DNA from: Candidatus Nanohalarchaeota archaeon
GTDB lineage: Archaea; EX4484-52; B79-G9
Direction of reading: 5' to 3'
Length of the DNA: 24,364 nt
Assembly (NCBI GenBank): GCA_017610525.1
Contig: JAFCBW010000002.1
Location: 1-24,364, forward strand
In this document: piece after piece, positions 1 to 9,061 of the stretch
Numbering within the stretch: position 1 is the first letter of the stretch
How the letters are laid out: each line of letters begins with the position of its first letter
Notes under the pieces: model-generated
Databases searched by the model: none
The model's input: only the letters and a program-made list of their open reading frames with translations
What the model was told of the DNA's origin: nothing
Translations under genes and position numbers: made by a program

Positions 1-2
1 CA

Positions 3-1169
3 GAAAAAATCCCGATATGCTATCATCACATCATGAAAACCGACAAAATCACACGCACACTCATAAAAGACCTCAACCTCGAACACAAACTATTCAACAA
101 AAAAGTCAAAATGGGCTTCTACCACCAAAAAAAAATTCACACCCTAAGCGAACCATGGGACCTCCTCCTCTTCACCCCCCTATCACCCAAAAGCCGCTTA
201 AAATTCGCATACTTCGCAGCAAAAATCATGCTAAAAACAAACTGGCAAAAAGAAGACCAGATAAGCGCAGAAAAATGGCTCAAAGAAAAAACAAACACAG
301 AAATCCTCGACAAAATGTTCGCCCCCCTCCTCAAGATCAAATTCGGCAAAGACTCAAAAAAAATCGCAGCAACCTGGGTCGGCACCCGCCTGCAAATGCG
401 CGAATCAAGCGGACCCTTCGGCTACCTTAAAGGCGGCATAGACACCCTGATTCAAAAACTGAAAACCGAAATCGAATCCAACAAAGGCACAATAATAACA
501 AGCGCAAACGTAACCAAACTCACCTACGACAAAAAAACAAACAAAATCACAGGACTCGAATACACCCACAACAGAAAAACAAAAAAAATAAAAACAGGCA
601 TATACCTCTTCACAGCCGCCCCCCCCATCCTCCTGAAACTAACAAAACTCCAAAAAACCTACGAAACCCAGCTCAAAAAAATCCGCTACAAAGCAACCAT
701 CTGCGCATCCATCGGTCTCGACAAATCCTACAACAAATACTACTGGACCAACTTCATCGACGGCAACTTCACCTTCGGCGGCGTACTCGACCACACAAAA
801 CTAAACCCCCACCTCAAAAACGCAACCTCCATGCTATACGTCTTCACCTACCTCGACACAAGCGACAAACTATGGAAACAGACAGACTCACAGATCCTCA
901 AGACATACACATCCGAACTAAAAAAAATATACCCTCACATAGACAGACACATCCTATGGCACAACATAGCCAAAATGAAATACTCAAAACCCGTATACGA
1001 AATCGAATACCAGAACTACTGCCCAAGCTACAAAACCCCAATCAACAACCTCTACCTTACCGGCATATCAACAATCTACCCAAAAATCCGCAACATGGGC
1101 TCAGCCATAGAATCTGGCACAAAAGCAGGTGAATTAATTGACAGTTTGCATAACAAAAGTAGAGCCTGA
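3..1169 (+). CDS. FAD-dependent amine oxidase/phytoene desaturase-like oxidoreductase, 5' truncated
   Basis: The frame is open to the window edge, so the N-terminal Rossmann segment with the FAD GxGxxG motif lies outside. The visible part opens with a YHHI segment followed by KTDK, which resembles the region after the dinucleotide fold in NAD(P)/FAD-dependent desaturase or protoporphyrinogen-oxidase-like proteins. It continues with FGYLKGGIDTLIQKL (substrate/FAD domain) and ends with the family-typical FAD-contacting tail NMGSAIESGTKAGELI. The first ATG (33) is probably internal. The coding strand is extremely A/C-rich and the protein is accordingly rich in K, N, T and H. The last 32 nt overlap the DUF362 gene, so the two are probably co-transcribed. 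Such enzymes often sit in lipid or surface-glycan clusters, which fits the neighbourhood. The substrate is unknown. Confidence 0.75.
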   Translation, partial: EKIPICYHHIMKTDKITRTLIKDLNLEHKLFNKKVKMGFYHQKKIHTLSEPWDLLLFTPLSPKSRLKFAYFAAKIMLKTNWQKEDQISAEKWLKEKTNTEILDKMFAPLLKIKFGKDSKKIAATWVGTRLQMRESSGPFGYLKGGIDTLIQKLKTEIESNKGTIITSANVTKLTYDKKTNKITGLEYTHNRKTKKIKTGIYLFTAAPPILLKLTKLQKTYETQLKKIRYKATICASIGLDKSYNKYYWTNFIDGNFTFGGVLDHTKLNPHLKNATSMLYVFTYLDTSDKLWKQTDSQILKTYTSELKKIYPHIDRHILWHNIAKMKYSKPVYEIEYQNYCPSYKTPINNLYLTGISTIYPKIRNMGSAIESGTKAGELIDSLHNKSRA

Positions 1170-2169
1170 AACAAAAAATCAGGACACAAAAAAACAAGTC
1201 TACAAAGCAGTGAAAAAATCAATGACACAAGCCGGATGGAAAAAGCACATCCATAAAGGCGAAGATACACTCCTCAAAGTAAACATGTGCTGGGCAGACT
1301 TCCTCCTGCCAGGCATGTGCACCTCCCCCTGGGTCCTCGGCGCAGTAATAGACACCATCCAAAACCACGTCGGCAAAATCTACATCGGTGAAGGCCTCGC
1401 AGCCGCATTCCAGTCATGGAAAACCGGATGCAAAATAAACGGCTGGGACCGCGTTGCAAAAGAATACAACATAGGCCTCATAGACCTCTCCAAAAAAGAA
1501 TTCACAAATGTAAAAATGAAAAACGTCCCATTCAAAGTCACACTATCCAAATTCGCAAAAGACATCCCAAACCTCATCACCCTGCCCCTCATGAAAACCC
1601 ACTCCGTAACAACCTTCACCGGCTCACTCAAAAACCAGTTCGGCACCACATTCGGAAAACGAATAACCTACCACCTACAATTAGACAACGTAATCGCCGG
1701 CATAAACGCATCAATCAAACCAAACTTCACAGTCATGGACGGGACAATTGCAATGGAAGGAAACGGTCCTGCAAACGGCAAATCAAAAATAATGGACCTC
1801 ATACTCGCATCCTCCGACCTTGTAGGCACAGACTCAACAGCCTGCAGAATAATGAAAATAAACCCGAAAAACATAGGCCACATAAAAGCCGCCGAAAAAC
1901 AAGGCATAGGAAAAATGAACCCCAAAATAATCGGCCCAACCCCAAAAGAACTCAGAACATACTTCGAACCGGCCATGCCGCAGGGCTACTACGAAAAAGG
2001 CATGCTTCCCCTCCTGAAATCCCCCGCAAAAAACATAGTCTACAACTACTTCTGGAACCCCGGCCGCCTCGGCGTAAAACTCCTGCGCAACTACTGGTAC
2101 CTAAAAGAAGGCATACAATACAAAAACGAAATACTAAAAAACTCAAGATACGGCGCACAATGGAAATAA
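1138..2169 (+). CDS. DUF362 domain-containing protein
   Basis: 343 residues with a TTG start. An AGGTGA Shine-Dalgarno at 1127-1132 sits 5 nt upstream, which supports TTG over later codons. Features that recall the DUF362 family are an N-terminal VKVNMCWAD-like segment, a central NLITLPLMKTHSVTTFTGSLKNQFG block and a following VMDGTIAMEGNGP block. Many DUF362 proteins carry a ferredoxin-like 4Fe-4S domain; no CxxCxxC cluster is seen here, so this is the stand-alone form. The biochemical role of the family is not settled. It overlaps the preceding flavoprotein gene by 32 nt, implying translational coupling. Like its neighbour it has A/C-rich codons and a lysine-rich product. The family assignment is fairly secure and the function is unknown. 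Confidence 0.75.
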   Translation: MTVCITKVEPETKNQDTKKQVYKAVKKSMTQAGWKKHIHKGEDTLLKVNMCWADFLLPGMCTSPWVLGAVIDTIQNHVGKIYIGEGLAAAFQSWKTGCKINGWDRVAKEYNIGLIDLSKKEFTNVKMKNVPFKVTLSKFAKDIPNLITLPLMKTHSVTTFTGSLKNQFGTTFGKRITYHLQLDNVIAGINASIKPNFTVMDGTIAMEGNGPANGKSKIMDLILASSDLVGTDSTACRIMKINPKNIGHIKAAEKQGIGKMNPKIIGPTPKELRTYFEPAMPQGYYEKGMLPLLKSPAKNIVYNYFWNPGRLGVKLLRNYWYLKEGIQYKNEILKNSRYGAQWK

Positions 2170-2386
2170 TTTATAGCAAACCACACCAAAATTTACTCAG
2201 CAGGCGATATACCCAATCACATGCTACTAACACACATTGGACCCCGGCATAAATATCAAAACACACCGGACTCACTGCACTCAAGTAGAGTACTGTCAAA
2301 ACCAATAGGAAATAATACGATTTCACACACAAGTAATACAACTAAACCCTAACACTCATTGAGGACCTATTATTAGTATACACATC
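2170..2386. other. Convergent intergenic region, no gene seen
   Basis: 217 bp between the end of the + DUF362 gene and the end of the - methyltransferase gene. I see no tRNA fold and no credible ORF. A weak inverted repeat pairs AATAGG (about 2309) with CCTATT (about 2367). Both flanking transcripts probably terminate here. Confidence 0.5.
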
Positions 2387-3028
2387 TCACCTCTTAGCAT
2401 ATCCCACAAGCGAAAACCCGAAAGATGCCCATATCCTCCTGACCTTAACACCCCTGCACCCTGCCTTCTCCATAACCTTCTTCAGATAGCCGGACCGATA
2501 AAAAATCTGCCTGTCAAACGGCCACAAATCAATCCTGCCCACAGCAGTCAAAAACATATAAACAAAATGCAGGGGCGACAAAAAAGCAGGCACAAAAATA
2601 ACCAGATACCCATCCTTCTTAGTCACACGCAACATCTCAGAAACCACATCCTCCGGCACATCAAAATGTTCAATAACCCCCTGGTTCCAGACAACATCAA
2701 AAGATCCCTCATTCATAGGCATCTTAAGAATATCTGCTTTCAAAATCGTACCGCGCGCACAATGAACATCAAGGTTTTCAGAAGCAATCTTAAGAGCATT
2801 ACGAGAAATATCAAGTAACGTAACCTCTGCACCTCTCTTCGCCAAACGCGCAGAAAGCACCCCGGATCCGCACGCAGCCTCAAGGAGATGCACTCCCCGC
2901 ACACCTCCAACAATCCTCACCAGGTTCCCCTCAAACACCCTGCTAAAATACCTCTCATTAACATACTCAATAAATCTCGACACAGCACTCTTCTTAGAGT
3001 AATATTCATTCCACACTTCTTTTGACAT
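2387..3028 (-). CDS. Class I SAM-dependent methyltransferase
   Basis: 213 residues from the ATG at 3028 (MSKEVWNEYY). The longer upstream frame adds a low-complexity stretch unlike the family, so I prefer this start, although the ribosome-binding signal is weak (GGTG, 3-4 nt away). Motif I, LLEAACGSG, lies at residues 48-56 and an acidic ribose-binding residue follows in LLDIS. Further on come SFDVVWNQGVIEHF (motif II/III, typical of Methyltransf_11 proteins) and LRVTKKDGYLVIFVP (post-motif). It is the last gene of the glycan cluster, so a sugar, lipid-carrier or small-molecule substrate is plausible but unproven. A 20-nt hairpin separates it from the radical SAM gene, so it may be partly uncoupled from the operon. 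Confidence 0.82.
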   Translation of the reverse strand: MSKEVWNEYYSKKSAVSRFIEYVNERYFSRVFEGNLVRIVGGVRGVHLLEAACGSGVLSARLAKRGAEVTLLDISRNALKIASENLDVHCARGTILKADILKMPMNEGSFDVVWNQGVIEHFDVPEDVVSEMLRVTKKDGYLVIFVPAFLSPLHFVYMFLTAVGRIDLWPFDRQIFYRSGYLKKVMEKAGCRGVKVRRIWASFGFSLVGYAKR

Positions 3029-3114
3029 AAGCACCAACAACACATACATACACACACTTAAGCGCAACGAACCAGTACCCTTTCGTGCACTCGAACAAAA
3101 CACCAATAAGATAT

Positions 3115-3132
3115 CAACCTTTTATAAGGTTG
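3115..3132 (-). terminator. Candidate 3'-end hairpin (copy 1 of a repeated 20-nt hairpin)
   Basis: On the - strand CAACCTT and AAGGTTG pair over 7 bp around an ATAA loop, starting 3 nt after the radical SAM stop codon. A near-identical hairpin follows tRNA-Leu at 19257-19278. The core CCTTATAAAAGG could alternatively act as a TATA box for the methyltransferase gene. Which role is real is undecided. Confidence 0.4.
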
Positions 3133-3134
3133 GG

Positions 3135-4514
3135 CTACTTCTTCATCCACCCCATAAAAGTAAAAAGATACTTCGGAAGCCGAACCATCTGCCCAAAAGA
3201 CATCATACTCAACCCCGCCGCAATCGCATGCGGCCGAAAATAAAACTCCCTATACGCCCGCCGCCTCCACTCCTGAATCTCCTTCGCCGAAAAATCAGGA
3301 TACGAAACAACAGCAGTACCCTGCTCAACCTCCCCCCAGTCATCACCCTCAAACCACTTATTCTCACACGCCATATGATAAAACTTACTGCCCGGGAAAG
3401 GCGTCGCAATATAGAATTGCGCAAAATCAATCTTCAGCTCCTTCGCAAAATCAATCGTCTCACGCTCAGTCTTAGGGTTCGACCCCACAAGCCCGATAAT
3501 GAAATGCCCGATAATCCTGATCCCCGCATCCTTCGCCGCCTTAACCGCCTTGCGCGTCTGCTCAAGAGTAATTCCCTTCCCATTCATATCAAGAACCTTC
3601 TGGCTGCCCGACTCAATCCCAAACGATATCATCTCACAGCCCGCCCTCTTCATCTGCTTCGCAAGCTCAAAATCAAACCTGTCAACACGCGTAGTACAGA
3701 ACCACTTAATCTCCTTATCAAGCCCCTCCTTGATAATCAGCTTACACATATCCACCATATGCTTCCTATCCGCCGTAGAGATCTCATCCCACAGCATATA
3801 CAGGCTAATCCCAAGCTCTCTTGAAAGCCACTTAAACTGCCTGACCATATACTCAGCCGAATGATACCGGACACGCCGATTAGACATCATCGGCATAACA
3901 CAATAGATACATCCATAAGGACACCCTCTCCCTGACCGCACAAACATCCACTTCTCGCCAGTAAGCGGGAAACAATAATCAGGAAACAAATCATACGCCG
4001 GAAACGGCAACTTATCAAGATCCGGCTCCTGCCATATCCCTCCATCGAACTTCCTGGTCGCAACACCGGGCGACTCAGGCTTCCCTGAAAGTATCTTCAT
4101 AATCGGCGTCTCAGACTCCCCCAGCACACAGAAATCCAGGTACTTATACTCCTTGAACAGGCTCTTAAACCTCGCAGTCACATGCTCTCCATACACAATA
4201 ATCTTAGAGCCGGTATCCTTCTTAATACACTTAGCAGTCTCCATATCCATACGGATTGTAGGCGTGGCAGTATTAAGCACAGTAAACTTCGGCCCAAACT
4301 CACGAACTGCAGCCATACAATCATCAAAAGAAATCCTCGACCCGACACAATCAATAACCTTAATATCATACTTCTCACGAACAGCCCCGGCAATACTAGC
4401 AAAAGCTGTCGGAGGAAACGTATCAAGCCACGTACCTTCCTCACTCTGGCACCTTCCGTCACGGCTAAACCTGAGCTCACGAACAGGAGGATTCAACACA
4501 AGAACTTTAATCAT
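3135..4514 (-). CDS. B12-binding-domain radical SAM protein
   Basis: 459 residues from the ATG at 4514, chosen because GGTGAT lies 4 nt upstream; ATGs at 4520 and 4529 are alternatives. Residues 1 to about 140 look like a cobalamin-binding-type Rossmann domain (KVLVLNPP start, TFPPTAFASIAGAV, a VYGEHVTA segment near residue 110) but lack an obvious DxHxxG, as in many BchE/Elp3-like relatives. The radical SAM cluster motif CPYGCIYC puts its cysteines at 198, 202 and 205. Later ISFGIESGSQKVLDMNGKG and IIGHFIIGLVG are family signatures for SAM binding and barrel strands. Such enzymes often methylate unactivated carbons or modify lipids. Here the enzyme is co-directional with glycosyltransferases, starting 20 nt after the GT2 gene. 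The substrate is unknown. Confidence 0.85.
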   Translation of the reverse strand: MIKVLVLNPPVRELRFSRDGRCQSEEGTWLDTFPPTAFASIAGAVREKYDIKVIDCVGSRISFDDCMAAVREFGPKFTVLNTATPTIRMDMETAKCIKKDTGSKIIVYGEHVTARFKSLFKEYKYLDFCVLGESETPIMKILSGKPESPGVATRKFDGGIWQEPDLDKLPFPAYDLFPDYCFPLTGEKWMFVRSGRGCPYGCIYCVMPMMSNRRVRYHSAEYMVRQFKWLSRELGISLYMLWDEISTADRKHMVDMCKLIIKEGLDKEIKWFCTTRVDRFDFELAKQMKRAGCEMISFGIESGSQKVLDMNGKGITLEQTRKAVKAAKDAGIRIIGHFIIGLVGSNPKTERETIDFAKELKIDFAQFYIATPFPGSKFYHMACENKWFEGDDWGEVEQGTAVVSYPDFSAKEIQEWRRRAYREFYFRPHAIAAGLSMMSFGQMVRLPKYLFTFMGWMKK

Positions 4515-4534
4515 TAACATCACCACCATAATCT

Positions 4535-5206
4535 CTAAAATAAATTAACAAACACCCGCCACACATAAATCCCACCCATAATCCAAAGATTAATACCCGA
4601 CTCACCACATTCCCTCGCAAGCTCCATACTAGGAACCTCAACAATCTCATACTTCTTCTTATAGCACTTCATAACCATCTCAGTCTCAATATCAAACCCA
4701 TCTGCCTTCAAACCAAGATCTTTAGCAACCGACCTCCTAATAGCCCTAAACCCATTCTGCGTATCAGCAATGCCCTTGCCAAACCTCCAGTTAATAATCT
4801 GCGCAATACACATACTCATAAACAGCCTGAAAAACTTCGAAAAACTACCATGCAGCTCCTCACTCCCGCCAAGCATCCTCGATGCGATAACCATGTCCAC
4901 AGAACCCTTTTTTATCGGCGCCACAATCTTTGGAATATCCGCTGCAATATGCGAACCATCAGAATCGAAAAACACTAAAATATCACCCTTAGCCTTCCCG
5001 ATAGCAACACGTATTGCATCTCCCTTCCCACGACCATTATCCACAACCACTCTGACACCCATCGACTTTGCAATCTTTTTCGTATCATCACTGGACTTCT
5101 TGGCGCAGACAACAAGCACATCATCACCGTATCGGGCAACACTCTTAATAATCTTCCCGATAGTCTTCTCCTCATTAAAAGCAGGTATCACAATAGTCGT
5201 CTTCAT
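4535..5206 (-). CDS. Glycosyltransferase family 2 (dolichyl-phosphate mannosyltransferase-like)
   Basis: 223 residues. The GT-A fold start IVIPAFNEEKTIG (residues 5-17) is followed by GRGKGDAIRVAIGKAKGD and the metal/nucleotide-binding FFDSDGSH with D81 and D83. Further on DTQNGFRAIRR is typical of DPM1/UgtP-like GT2 enzymes that move sugar from a nucleotide donor to a polyprenyl phosphate. There is no C-terminal membrane region beyond a short hydrophobic end, so it is probably peripheral at the cytoplasmic face. SD GAGGT lies 8 nt before the ATG, and a TATA-like TTTAATAT at 5263-5270 would give a leader of about 34 nt. It could supply the lipid-linked sugar used by the GT39 enzyme in the same cluster. 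Confidence 0.87.
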   Translation of the reverse strand: MKTTIVIPAFNEEKTIGKIIKSVARYGDDVLVVCAKKSSDDTKKIAKSMGVRVVVDNGRGKGDAIRVAIGKAKGDILVFFDSDGSHIAADIPKIVAPIKKGSVDMVIASRMLGGSEELHGSFSKFFRLFMSMCIAQIINWRFGKGIADTQNGFRAIRRSVAKDLGLKADGFDIETEMVMKCYKKKYEIVEVPSMELARECGESGINLWIMGGIYVWRVFVNLF

Positions 5207-5322
5207 ACATCATAACCTCAAAATCATCAAGCCATCCACATAAGCACAACACACAGATACAAATATTAAACATGCAAACTTAAAAAATAATTAACAATCA
5301 CAAACTCTATCCCACAAAATAA

Positions 5323-6273
5323 TCAGCCGTCAGTCGACCACACATCAAAAAAACGCATTGAAACCAGACCAAAAATCAAAAAAATCACATAAGACAAAAC
5401 ACGATAAACAATAACCCCTGCAACAATCACATCAATACTCATCCCCGATAAAGACACCAAAAAAACAAGCGCCGCCTCGAAAGATCCCAAACCTCCAGGC
5501 AAAAAAGTAACTGCGCCCACAAGAAAAGAAATCGAAACAAGAACAAAACAAACCAACGGGCTCAAAAACAACCCGACAGACAGCAAAGAAAGATACAGAA
5601 CCAAACCCTCAAAAAACCATATGACCGCAGTCGAAAGCATCAACCACCAAAGAAATCCGCCGGACTTCGTCCGCTCAACCGCCGAACAAAAAAGAGCAGG
5701 ATCTACCTTATACCTAAAAACTCCATTCACCTTCCCGATAACAAAAAACACAAACTTCTTATTCAAAAGAGCAAAAACAACACACAAAACAACAAACATA
5801 ACAAGCACAAACACCTCAAACAAATGCAACTGAGCCATTTCTAACCCGGACATAAACACCAATGACCCCACAAGAGAAACCAGCACCAACAAAACAACAT
5901 CCACAACCCTCTCAATAACCACCAAAGGGACAGTACCGGACATCCTGTCATGAGTCATCCTCTTCAAAAAATAAGCCCTGATTGGCTCACCTACCTTCCC
6001 GGGAGTAAGAGCACTTGCGAACAGACCCAAAAACATAGACACGCAGGAATAAGATACCTTCACCCTATACTTGGAATTCAAAAGAAGCATATGCCACCGG
6101 TACGCTTTCAAGAACAGCACAAAACAACCAAGCAAAAAAGCAGACACAACAAAAAACACATCCGCCCGCCCCACAACCACCAATGCCCCTGAAACATCAA
6201 AAAAGAAAGACAAAAAAACAAGAATCAAAAAACTAACAAAATACGTAAGAACACTAAAAGCACGGCACTTCAT
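5323..6273 (-). CDS. Lysylphosphatidylglycerol-synthase-type (UPF0104/AglD-like) integral membrane protein
   Basis: 316 residues, almost wholly hydrophobic, with about eight predicted membrane segments. Family hallmarks are ALTPGKVGEPIRAYFLKR near residue 90 and FLPGGLGSFEAALVFLVSLSG near residue 260. This is the membrane domain shared by MprF, AglD and related putative lipid flippases. In haloarchaea a protein of this family is needed for N-glycan assembly, and the cluster context here agrees, but a flippase activity is inferred. A TATA box (TTTATATT, 6295-6302, - strand) is centred 26 nt before the ATG, predicting a leaderless mRNA and a separate promoter from the GT39 gene upstream. Confidence 0.85.
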   Translation of the reverse strand: MKCRAFSVLTYFVSFLILVFLSFFFDVSGALVVVGRADVFFVVSAFLLGCFVLFLKAYRWHMLLLNSKYRVKVSYSCVSMFLGLFASALTPGKVGEPIRAYFLKRMTHDRMSGTVPLVVIERVVDVVLLVLVSLVGSLVFMSGLEMAQLHLFEVFVLVMFVVLCVVFALLNKKFVFFVIGKVNGVFRYKVDPALFCSAVERTKSGGFLWWLMLSTAVIWFFEGLVLYLSLLSVGLFLSPLVCFVLVSISFLVGAVTFLPGGLGSFEAALVFLVSLSGMSIDVIVAGVIVYRVLSYVIFLIFGLVSMRFFDVWSTDG

Positions 6274-6294
6274 AAAAACACTTAAGAACGGATT

Positions 6295-6302
6295 AATATA
6301 AA
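6295..6302 (-). promoter_or_regulatory. TATA box for the UPF0104-like gene
   Basis: TTTATATT on the - strand, centre about 26 nt upstream of the ATG at 6273, so transcription should start at or next to the start codon. Confidence 0.6.
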
Positions 6303-6366
6303 ATTAATGCGCAGCCAAAAAAAATAGCACCATGCACAACAGAACATAACAGGCAAAAACCCAAAT

Positions 6367-7992
6367 CTAACCGGCAAAATCCCGCACTCTCTCGACAAAC
6401 AAATCCGAAGGAACAACAATAGTCACAGGATAACTCATAGGATCATTAAAATGAGCAACATTCCCAAATATCCTGATCTTCTGCTCATCATCAGGATTCC
6501 TAAACCGCCCCCCCTCATCTAAAAACGCCTGCGAAAACATAGAAACCACATATTGCGGCTGATTGCGCTCATAATTGCCAATAAGCACAAAACTGATTCC
6601 ACCCCCCTCAAGCAAATCAACAAAACCCTCCGCATCCCTTGGATAACCACGCACAAACCGATTAGCATACCAATAATACTGCGGAATACTGGCACCAACA
6701 ATAGACTCCCCCACAAGTGACTCAGCCTCAACAAAAGAAGACGCCTGAATCAGCGACGGATAACCAATCGCAGTACTGCGCTCAAGCTTCGGAGCAATCA
6801 CGCCGCTATAATTAAAATACACCGAAACCAAAAGAACCAGCGCACAGGCGCCAAGAGACAAATGCTCACTCTTCAAATCACGCTTCAGCCACGGATACAC
6901 AACCTTCATAAGACCCATACCCGAAAGAACAACCATAAACGGAACCCACGAAACCATCATTCTCTCCTCTTTCCATCCAAACTGGCTAAAGTACAGAAAA
7001 TTTACCAGTAAAATGATAAGACAATACACACCAAAATCCTCCCTCTTATAAACAACATACCCCACCCCAAGCACAAACATTAAAAACACGGTGATACCCA
7101 AAACAGAATAGCCCAAATTCAAATAATAATACCATGGAAACGAAGCCACACTATAAGTACTAATACGATTCTGAGCATCAAGAATACCCCCAATCGCATT
7201 TCCGGTTTCTCCCTGCACATAAATCATCCATGGAGCCAAAACAACCAAAAAAAGAATCAAAGACAAATAAACATGCTTCGACTTAAACAGGCAAGATACT
7301 TTTCTCCTGCTCCCAACCCATAAATACGCAAGATACACCGCCGCCATCACAGCAAAAAGTACAGCATTATATCTCGTAAGAAAAGAAAGCCCAAGAAGAG
7401 AACCTGCCACATAAAAATATTTTGTATTTTCATTAACCCCCACAAAAAAAAACATCGCAGACAAAAAAAACAACGCAGAATAAGTTATATCAGTCAGAGT
7501 ATTCAATGCCAGCGTAAAAAATACAGGAGTACTCGCAAGCAAAACCCCGCAAACAAGAGCAGTTTTCTTATCAGCATATTTTCTCACAAAAAAATACACT
7601 GCAAAAATAGAAAGCAACGCAAACATAATCCCTGATATCTTCGTAGTTTCATAAGACACACCAAACAATGCAAAAGCAACCGCAACAGATAAAGGATACA
7701 CAGGCAGCCGACCTGTCTGAGCCGCACCATTCAGCGCATACCCATCACCCCTCAAGACAGACCGCGCAATAGACGCATACTCCGCCTCATCCCACATAAA
7801 CATCTTATACGCGCCAAGATTAGAGAAAAAAAAGCCCCCCAGCAAAACCAACAGAACTATAACTTCCTTATTCTCAAGAATATATTTTTTAATCGCAGAT
7901 AAAACATTACCCCAATCAAAAAGCTTGGAATCATCCAACTCTCCAGAAATCCCACCATGATTCTTGACCCTTCTCAAACAAACACCCAACAA
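6367..7992 (-). CDS. Glycosyltransferase family 39 (ArnT/PMT-like) membrane protein
   Basis: 541 residues as drawn from a TTG codon. A hydrophobic helix (EVIVLLVLLGGFFFSNLG) is followed by the first external loop with the acidic pair in MWDEAEYASIARSVLRGDGY and by AAQTGRLPVYPL, the layout of GT39 lipid-phospho-sugar-dependent transferases. About ten further helices and a soluble C-terminal domain follow. It would use a dolichyl-phosphate sugar, perhaps made by the GT2 in the cluster, at the outer face. The start is uncertain: the only nearby ATG (7996) is out of frame, while a TATA-like TTTAAAAA (8010-8017) predicts transcription starting near 7988, next to the in-frame TTG codons at 7992 and 7989. 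A start about 60 nt further in, also at TTG, is possible. Confidence 0.82.
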   Translation of the reverse strand: MLGVCLRRVKNHGGISGELDDSKLFDWGNVLSAIKKYILENKEVIVLLVLLGGFFFSNLGAYKMFMWDEAEYASIARSVLRGDGYALNGAAQTGRLPVYPLSVAVAFALFGVSYETTKISGIMFALLSIFAVYFFVRKYADKKTALVCGVLLASTPVFFTLALNTLTDITYSALFFLSAMFFFVGVNENTKYFYVAGSLLGLSFLTRYNAVLFAVMAAVYLAYLWVGSRRKVSCLFKSKHVYLSLILFLVVLAPWMIYVQGETGNAIGGILDAQNRISTYSVASFPWYYYLNLGYSVLGITVFLMFVLGVGYVVYKREDFGVYCLIILLVNFLYFSQFGWKEERMMVSWVPFMVVLSGMGLMKVVYPWLKRDLKSEHLSLGACALVLLVSVYFNYSGVIAPKLERSTAIGYPSLIQASSFVEAESLVGESIVGASIPQYYWYANRFVRGYPRDAEGFVDLLEGGGISFVLIGNYERNQPQYVVSMFSQAFLDEGGRFRNPDDEQKIRIFGNVAHFNDPMSYPVTIVVPSDLFVERVRDFAG

Positions 7993-8019
7993 ACATTAAG
8001 AAAACAACTTTTTTAAACC

Positions 8020-9057
8020 TTACACAACACCCTGCAAAAACAGCGCAAACCCCAAAAGACAGATAACCACTTCCACCGCAATCAAAATAGCCGACACCTG
8101 CCACTCCCTGAACCTTCCCATCCTCATCACCACATGCGTAAGCGAAAGCACCTTCTTGCCTGGCGCCCTAAGCGTCCCATCTTTTTGCAGCACCCCGAAA
8201 CTCTCAGCCCGGAACCCTGACCTCAACTTAAGCGCAAACTCCACAAACCACGGGATAAAACAAAAAAGAGCAAACTTCTCAATATTACCAAGAATAGCCA
8301 CAGTCGCCGCCACAGCACCAATAGTATAAGTCAGGCTATCCCCTGCAAACAACTTGGCAGGATACCAATTAAACAAAAGAAACGCAAACAACGCAGCCAC
8401 AAACATAAACGCAATAGCAACCGCAATCGTACTTCCACCCTGCAAATACGCATACAATCCAAGAGCACCAATCAAAACAGCCCCAAGACCCGCCTCAAGC
8501 CCATTCATCCCCGCAAGCATATTACACGCATTAGAAGCCCCGAACACCGCAAGAGGAATAATAAACAGCGGGTACAAAATCCCAATATCCATCGGCCCTA
8601 AGAACGGGACAGACACAACAGACACCCCCGACTGCACAGCCATCAGCGGAACAGCAGCCGGAAGCGGCAGCAAAAACTTATGACGCTGCTTAAACCCCAC
8701 CCTCTTGACAGACTTATAATCCACAGAACCAGACTGCGAAGAGCCCCGCTTCAAAAGAGCCGTAAGATCATCAAGCATCCCGATAAGCGTAATCAGCGTA
8801 ACAGTCAGCATCGCCGCAAGCAAAGAAATATACGCCTCATTCCTGAAATAAAACGTATTAGTCGCAGTATAAAGAAGCGCACCCGCAAGAAAGCCGATCA
8901 ACACAGGAACCCCGCCCATCTCAGGCACCTCTGGCCTGCCCTTCTTCTGGATATCCTTACCGACAACAGAAATATTCCTCAAAAACACAATACTCTTAGG
9001 GATAACAAGCAGCGTCGTCATAAACGTAACAAGCAAAGACCCCAAAAATATGATCAT
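8020..9057 (-). CDS. Polyprenyl/dolichyl-phosphate GlcNAc-1-phosphate transferase (GT4, Alg7/AglH-like)
   Basis: 345 residues with about ten membrane helices. It shows the MraY/WecA/GPT superfamily blocks in order: GRPEVPEMGGVPVLIGF (N-terminal loop), GMLDDLTALLKRG (metal-binding Asp pair), NACNMLAGMNGLEAGLG and LLFNWYPAKLFAGDSLTYTIGA. The long loop carrying KRVGFKQRHKFLLPLPAAVPL resembles the eukaryotic/archaeal Alg7 type more than bacterial MraY. It should transfer HexNAc-1-phosphate from a UDP-sugar to dolichyl phosphate, the first step of N-glycan assembly. It starts 4 nt after the aglB stop, strong evidence for a shared transcript with the oligosaccharyltransferase. The sugar specificity cannot be read from the sequence. 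Confidence 0.9.
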   Translation of the reverse strand: MIIFLGSLLVTFMTTLLVIPKSIVFLRNISVVGKDIQKKGRPEVPEMGGVPVLIGFLAGALLYTATNTFYFRNEAYISLLAAMLTVTLITLIGMLDDLTALLKRGSSQSGSVDYKSVKRVGFKQRHKFLLPLPAAVPLMAVQSGVSVVSVPFLGPMDIGILYPLFIIPLAVFGASNACNMLAGMNGLEAGLGAVLIGALGLYAYLQGGSTIAVAIAFMFVAALFAFLLFNWYPAKLFAGDSLTYTIGAVAATVAILGNIEKFALFCFIPWFVEFALKLRSGFRAESFGVLQKDGTLRAPGKKVLSLTHVVMRMGRFREWQVSAILIAVEVVICLLGFALFLQGVV

Positions 9058-9061
9058 AAGA

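Noticed and set aside
1416..2252. + strand ORF of 278 codons overlapping DUF362 in another frame
   Set aside because: Arg/Asn/His/Pro-rich nonsense-like product; DUF362 explains the region.
2170..2386. tRNA or box C/D RNA in the convergent gap
   Set aside because: No cloverleaf fold and no convincing C/D box pair.
7930..7996. Upstream mini-ORF from the ATG at 7996 before the GT39 gene
   Set aside because: About 21 codons, out of frame, and the predicted transcription start lies downstream of its ATG.
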